Shown: in pieces, positions 58,864 through 64,000 of the stretch | Position numbering within the stretch: the stretch's first letter is position 1 | Layout of the letters: every line of letters starts with the position of its first letter | NCBI GenBank assembly: GCA_019828595.1 | Contig: JAHQRK010000019.1 | Coordinates: 1,116,001-1,180,000, forward strand | DNA from: Aphanomyces cochlioides | Lineage: Eukaryota; Oomycota; Saprolegniomycetes; Saprolegniales; Verrucalvaceae | DNA: 64,000 bases | Direction: 5' to 3' | Translations under genes and position numbers: made by a program | Notes under the pieces: generated by a model | What the model was told of the DNA's origin: nothing | Seen by the model: only the letters and a program-made list of their open reading frames with translations | The model's database searches: none

Positions 58864-60380
58864 CTAGGCTAGCAAGAGCATGCAACTTGCAACAAATCCA
58901 ACGACTAACGCGCCAAAGACGGTGGAAGCACCAGACTTGGTCGGCGTCGGTGTGGGGGCCGCCGTGGTCGTTCCTCCAGTAGTAGCAGCAGTCGTCGATG
59001 GTTGAGTTGTCTTGGCTGCTGGCGGCGTCGTTGGCGCAATGGCATTACAGTAGTCGGTCAAGTTGGTTGCAGTCTTGAACAAGTTTTCAACTGACATTGC
59101 AATTGCCGAGCATGTTGATGGTACTAGTCGTGAGCGAGACGCAGTCATCCGAGGTGCAAAAGGCATTCGTGAGCGCATTGTTGGACAAGGTGGCGGCTTG
59201 GATGGCCGAGTACCAGAGACTGCTCGTGCTCAAGGAGAGAGCGTTCGCGCACTGTGGAGTGATCTGGACTTGATATCTCGCCCAGTTGTAGTCCAAGGTG
59301 CATGTGCTGTTTGCGATCGATGCGTACACAGCCGTGCAAGTGGCAGCATAGCCTTGAATCCAAGTGAGCAAACTCGGACAATGTTGGTGAAGTCCGCGGC
59401 ACAGTTGGTCGAGCCACACAAGCCATAGCAGTAGACAGTCGTCGAAGAACGCGCTGCAATGTCGGCGTAAATGGCGTTGAGTGACGGTGGAGAGCCGCCT
59501 TGGAGGTCATTCGTACACGCTTGAGACATAGTCCAGTTGTTGGCAGCATTAATGCTTGCATCACAGTCTGATGGCGCCACAGTCGGTGCTGGTGTTGGGG
59601 CTATCGTTATCGTGTTTGGAGATGTCGTCGTGGTATTTGGAGCGACTGTAGTCGTATTTGGAGGTGCTGTTATTGTCGGAGCTGGTGTTGCTGTTGTTGG
59701 AGCTGGTGCTGCTGTTGTTGGCGCAGGCGTCGGTGGATTCACGCAGTAGTTGATGGCATTTGTAGCCGTCGTGTACAAGTTTTCCCCTGAGGAGACAGTT
59801 CAGTTGGCCAGGAAGCTCACCGTCGAGTTGGTCAGCGTTTGGCAGTCCGATGACGCACAGAATGCAGTCGTGAGGTCATTTGTGATCAAATTGAGCGACG
59901 TGACGACGGAATACCAGAGTGAACTCGTGGTGTAGGAAAAGTTGGCCAGCGCCGCAGCACAGTTGGTCGTGAGAGTCACTTGGTACTTGGCCCAGAGGTA
60001 GTCTGCGGTATTGCCGAGGGTACAAGCGCCACCACCAGCCGTCAGATCATTGCTGAGCGGTGAGCAAGCCGTCGAAAAGTTGGAAATCGGTGCGTCGTTA
60101 CTCGTTGCCGTGTTGGGATCGCACGACGGATAGTTGAGTCCATTGATTTGGTTGACGCAGTTGGTCGAGCCGCAGAGGCCGTACGTGTATTCCGAGTTGG
60201 GATTGTTGACATAATCTGCAAAGACTGTGGCGATCGTCCGTGGCGTGCCGCCTTGGAGAGATCATTCGTACAGTCTTGCGTCAACGTGGCGTTGTTGGCA
60301 GCATTGATGACAGAGTCGTCTAAGCATGGAGTAGACGACGAGATGGCAAAGTTGATCGCAGCGACGGTGGCAAACTTCAT
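58864..60380 (-). pseudogene. Elicitin-like copy 3, double-length (two paired units), decayed
   Basis: Reading from 60380 (MKFATVAAINFAIS signal peptide), four six-cysteine units can be followed. The first pair ends near 59750, then comes a long Thr/Pro linker (PAPTTAAPAPTT...), then a second pair ending in a Thr-rich stalk and hydrophobic GPI tail at 58864. Lesions are a 2-nt insertion near 60255 (CTCTCC), a TGA at 59800-59802 replacing the expected Cys of 'NCTVSSGEN', a frameshift near 59375, an in-frame loss of about four residues in CTL-DYNWARY, and a frameshift near 59088. It was once a larger fused version of the intact gene at 56492-57412. Confidence 0.8.
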
Positions 60381-61721
60381 TCTTTCTGGCAAATCCAAGG
60401 ATGAAAGCCTGAAGATCGATGGAATTTGAGCTTAGCGACAAAGTCTGGAACCGGTGAACTCGACGCGAGGGCTTCATCTGGGCAAACCGTCGTCATCTAC
60501 AATGGACTTGGGAATTCCTCTGGTGTCGTTAGGCGTATCGACGTTAGGCCATCGTATAAACCACAGGCGAACATTGAGTCGCTTCTTCGGGAGCACCAAC
60601 GTCTCTGGAAGTATGGAGGGCGCTCTAGACCGCATTGCATTGGTAACAGGTCAAACATCTTGGACCAAGTCGTTGCGGTTCGCTGCTCCCGTTCCACCTC
60701 GTCATTGTAGGAATGGACAATTGGGAGCTCGCAACAATGTAGATCGTGCTCCGTTCGCTCCTGCGCTCCCGTCAACGGGGTCCAAGTCGCGGACACTGTT
60801 GCCGTGTGTCAACTTACTGTGCAATTTGATCTCTTCTCATCGTGTAATTCACCGTCTGGGTCGAAATCATACCTCTGATCGAGTCTAGGAATCCCTCAGG
60901 CATGAGCCAAAGGCGACAACTATCGCGCTGGGCCGCAATCTGCATAGGATCCACGGCGGGAACGATCCAACGTCCAACGCGTCGCATGATTGTGTAGTTG
61001 TCACATCATTCCGATGTTCGTCAAAAACCTCATTCAAACATTCCGGATAAATCCGGATAAGACATTCCAGTGGATCGATGTGACGAACCCTCAACCCACA
61101 GATTACGACAAGCCGAGACGATCAAGACCTCGCTGAGCGTACAGAGCCTAACGAAGCGTGCTATCTTTCCGCATGAAGACCTTCAGTACGTTGTCATGGC
61201 CCATTTTTCTTTTACAATGTATGCTGATCGTGTCTATTTTCGAGCGATGGAGGACATCTTGGTGCCCCCGGATCGCTCTCTTCCTCGAGGAATTCAGTCG
61301 CCGCGCTCTGTCGCGCTCAAATCTTCATTGCCACGCGAGAGGAATTCAGTCGGCGCTTCTAGACATGCAAACAATAATTTGCATTGTCGCACGCAGACTT
61401 TGTTGTCAACTTGGACTTTACTGTGTCATTCCGATGTGGGCGCCAAGTATAGGCTTCAATCTCGTACAGATTCCGGATAAATCCGGATAAATGACCGTGC
61501 CGATCGCGTGGACACGAAACCCGACGCCGCGCCGCCACTTGCATCGATCCAAGTGCTGCTTTTGCGATGTTAGACCTCAAGGAACCTCCTGTGTTGGAGG
61601 AGAACAAGCTGCGGACTTTCTAGCTGTGGTTTCGCAGAGACGGCGATAGAATGTTGGTCTCGAGTCATCATTCCGACTCCAGAACACCATCGAAAGCAAG
61701 CACAACCGCAACGCCATCGAC
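60381..61721. promoter_or_regulatory. Intergenic with duplicated TCCGGATAA double elements
   Basis: The 20-mer TTCCGGATAAATCCGGATAA occurs identically at 61041-61060 and 61471-61490, 430 bp apart. The second copy is about 230 bp upstream of the SYLF gene start. Short frames here have no recognisable motif. The words GAGGAATTCAGTCG at ~61287 and ~61341 are also repeated. Confidence 0.5.
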
Positions 61722-63747
61722 ATGTTCAAGTTTTGTCCTGAATGCGGCGTCAAGGCGTCGGCGGGATCCGCCAAGTTCTGCTCGGAATGCGGCTTCCGCT
61801 TTGAAACGAATGGATCTGCGCCTGTTCCCCCTCCTCCACCGAGCGATGTGTACAAGCCGTTGCCGACCGAGCCGATCAAGCCAATTCCCATGGCGGTACC
61901 ACTCGCACAAGCTCGATCGCTGTCAATTCCACAAGTCGTCGTGCCGCCAGCCGCCACGGGAGCCGAAGCACAGTCGATTTACTCGCAATGTATGGATACG
62001 ATCCGCGCAGCACGTGGCGGAAACAACGAAGTCGGTGTGAAAGCCTTCAAGAGCAACTGCAAAGCGTACGGACTGAGCGAAATGGACGCTCCAACGTTCC
62101 ATGCGAGTCTTGTGACGGAACTTGGCGCCGAATCGACGTCGGCACTTGTGCCTCACCTCGTTCGTCTCATTCCTGATGAAAACAAACGCCGCGATCTACT
62201 GGAATACGATGCCGCGTCGACTGCAACCCTCGACATGCGCCGAATGAGTCTTGGCAGCGATGGAGACTCGGAACCACGCTCATCCTCCTTTAGCTCCAAC
62301 ACCAAATTGTACATTGCTGTCATCATCATGCTACATAACTCATTCTTGCTCGTAGGAACCCGAACGGGTCGCGCGGCTTTCTCTCTGGACGCTATGCCGA
62401 CCATCCGAATTGCGATATCTGCCGCACGTCCTTTGACGTGTACAAACGGCGACATCAATGGTATGGATAATTTTGCCATGGATCTCATGGGAATTTTGTT
62501 GTTTCTAGTCGTTTCTGCGGCATGTATGTCTGCAGCGCATGCTCTCCTGTCAAGCTCTTGATTCCATTTGGCCAGCAGATCGAAGGATGCAAAGGATACA
62601 GCGAGTCGGAACCTCAACGTGTGTGCATTCAATGCGCTCCACGTCTCCATCCGCTCCAAGACGAACTCGTTGCCAAGCATGGATCTTTCCTCAAGGACAA
62701 TGACCACACTGCCGGCAGTCGCATCCATGTGTACGATCATCAGCTTCCTCTGCCTCTGATTTGTTTTGCATTTGTAGACCATACAGCGCCAACCTCGAGA
62801 AGGAATGCCGCAATGCCGCTGATATTATCGGCAATTTCTTCCGCGATGACTGGGGTGCTTCGAAGGATCGTAGTATTCCAGCTGCCTTCCTTGAAAAGGC
62901 CCATGGTCTGGCCATTATGAGCATTGCCAAAGTTGGTTTCCTCGTCTCGGCTCAAGCAGGCACTGGTCTCGTCGTGGCAAAATTGCCCGATGGCTCGTGG
63001 TCGGCGCCAAGTGCAATCGGTACTGTCGGTACGTCCTTTCATTCCTGGCGATTCTGGACATGCTCACGGTGCTTGTAGGGTTGTCTGGTGGTTTTGAAGT
63101 TGGTGGCGAGCTTGTCGAAGTCATGATAATCTTGTACGTCATCGATATCATCGCGACGTTGCTTCTCACAATCCGCGTCTAGGGGTTCGCCTGGTGCTGT
63201 CAAAGTCTTTCACAAGGCGCAAGTCAATGTCGGCGCCGGTTTGGATCTGACAGTCGGACCGTACGGTAGAGCAGCTCAAGCCGCAGCAGCAGTGGGTCCT
63301 GCAGGACTTGGAGCCAACTACGCCTACTCCCAGAGCAAAGGTTTTTACGCTGGTATTTCTCTGTCAGGCACGGTCATTGCTGTGCGCAAGGAAGTTAACA
63401 CGAAGTTTTACGGCCGCACGCTTGAAGCGAGTGCCATCTTGGGTGGCGAGGTTTGTCGAAAGAATTATGTCGAAGTGGCTCGAGCACTTTTTGTCGTAGG
63501 TGGAACAGCCCAATGCAGCGAAACCATTGTACGAGGCCATTCAAAATGCCATGGAGGGTATCAAGATGCATCGGGTACGTCAACAGTTCAATGTCGATGG
63601 TTTTGTAACATGGGCATTGGATAGTTGGAAACAGCGCGACGTGTGGAAGCCATGGGATCTTGTCGATCGTGTGGTTGCCGCACATTTGTGCCCCACACGA
63701 CGCAGATTTGGAACAAAAATTGCAAAACGTGCAAGCATATTCACTGA
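61722..63747 (+). CDS. Zinc-ribbon/FYVE/SYLF domain protein
   Basis: Eight exons give 561 residues: 61722-62308, 62356-62460, 62509-62730, 62778-63028, 63079-63133, 63183-63450, 63500-63574 and 63625-63747. Residues 4-24 form a zinc ribbon (CPECGVKASAGSAKFCSECG). A proline-rich linker and a helical region (~85-180) follow. A FYVE-type finger (~210-265) contains CDICRTSF, RRHQCRFCGMYVCSAC and RVCIQCA. The SYLF domain (~310-510) contains AFLEKAHGLAIMSIAKVGF, GTGLVVAKLPDGSWSAPSA, LDLTVGPYGRAA and YSQSKGFYAGISL. SYLF (Ysc84/SH3YL1-type) domains bind lipids and actin regulators, and FYVE binds PI3P, so an endocytic or actin-linked role is likely. The last exon adds a small Cys motif (CRSCGC...CKTC). 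Confidence 0.88.
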
Positions 63748-64000
63748 GAACTAAACGTAAACACGAAGAGCATCTTGCAAATAGACAAACTTGCCGTCCA
63801 TGGGAAACCATTGGAAACAATACTCATGGTGACTGTCATGGGCCCATTGTTAAATCATTACTTCACCCGTACGTGGCCGCTTAATTCGCTGTCTGTCTTT
63901 GCCGGAAGCATACAGTTCCCGCACAACAGCAGTACACTCAGACACAGCGACTTGGATGGCAAAGAGACGACCATCGCGGATCTCTGGTCGAAAATGAACC
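63748..64000. other. 3' flank of SYLF gene, truncated by window edge
   Basis: No coding region is supported in the last 250 bases. An adjacent gene may begin beyond the edge. Confidence 0.3.

Noticed and set aside
60454..60888. 144-codon plus-strand frame upstream of the SYLF gene
   Set aside because: No domain, overlapped by a similarly long antisense frame, and serine/arginine-rich composition typical of non-coding DNA.
1..64000. CRISPR arrays, rRNA or tRNA genes
   Set aside because: No regularly spaced repeats with unique spacers, no rRNA-like blocks and no tRNA cloverleaf were recognised; a covariance-model scan was not possible here.

Overview
The window looks like nuclear DNA of an oomycete, most likely a saprolegnialean such as Aphanomyces. 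I infer this from four things. Genes are dense and carry very short GT-AG introns (about 39-55 nt, rarely ~30). There are START-FYVE and zinc-ribbon/FYVE/SYLF proteins. There are HGG-type Cys/His repeat proteins of the kind often labelled 'WRKY19-like'. There are six-cysteine elicitin-like GPI proteins. No RNA gene, CRISPR array or prokaryotic feature was seen. Exon models were built by hand: splice sites were chosen so that reading frame and family similarity continue, and each model reported with an aa length sums to a multiple of three.

Layout. 1-8.05 kb is transposon territory: the 5' end of an IS1595/ISXO2-like transposase gene, a complete Ty1/copia element (1146-6565) with near-identical LTRs but a broken pol, and, 16 bp away, a complete pogo-type DNA transposon (6582-8044) with one frameshift. 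8.4-19.7 kb holds an ankyrin protein, a codanin-1 homologue overlapping it tail to tail, a START-FYVE protein, TGS1 (snRNA cap hypermethylase), acylphosphatase and the first HGG-repeat protein. 21-24.4 kb holds a secreted EGF-like GPI protein and an AIF-type flavoprotein. 25.5-35.7 kb holds an ankyrin-WW protein and two more HGG-repeat proteins, separated by 3.75 kb without a recognisable gene.

37-43.6 kb carries two tandem, same-strand paralogues of a large secreted glycoprotein family that I cannot name. 44-51 kb holds a leucine-rich-repeat protein, a second START-FYVE protein and a PHD-like nuclear protein. 51.5-55.7 kb is one gene joining an MLKL/RPW8-like N-terminus, a TKL kinase, a zinc ribbon and armadillo-like repeats. 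56.5-60.4 kb is an elicitin-like cluster with one intact gene and two decayed copies. 61.7-63.75 kb encodes a zinc-ribbon/FYVE/SYLF protein.

Themes. Several genes point to phosphoinositide membranes (two START-FYVE, one FYVE-SYLF). Several encode surface or secreted proteins (EGF-GPI, tandem glycoprotein pair, elicitin-like cluster). Housekeeping nuclear and mitochondrial genes lie between them. A palindromic element around TCCGGA, usually as [A/T]TCCGGATAA, recurs just upstream of several start codons and is the best candidate for an undescribed shared regulatory signal.
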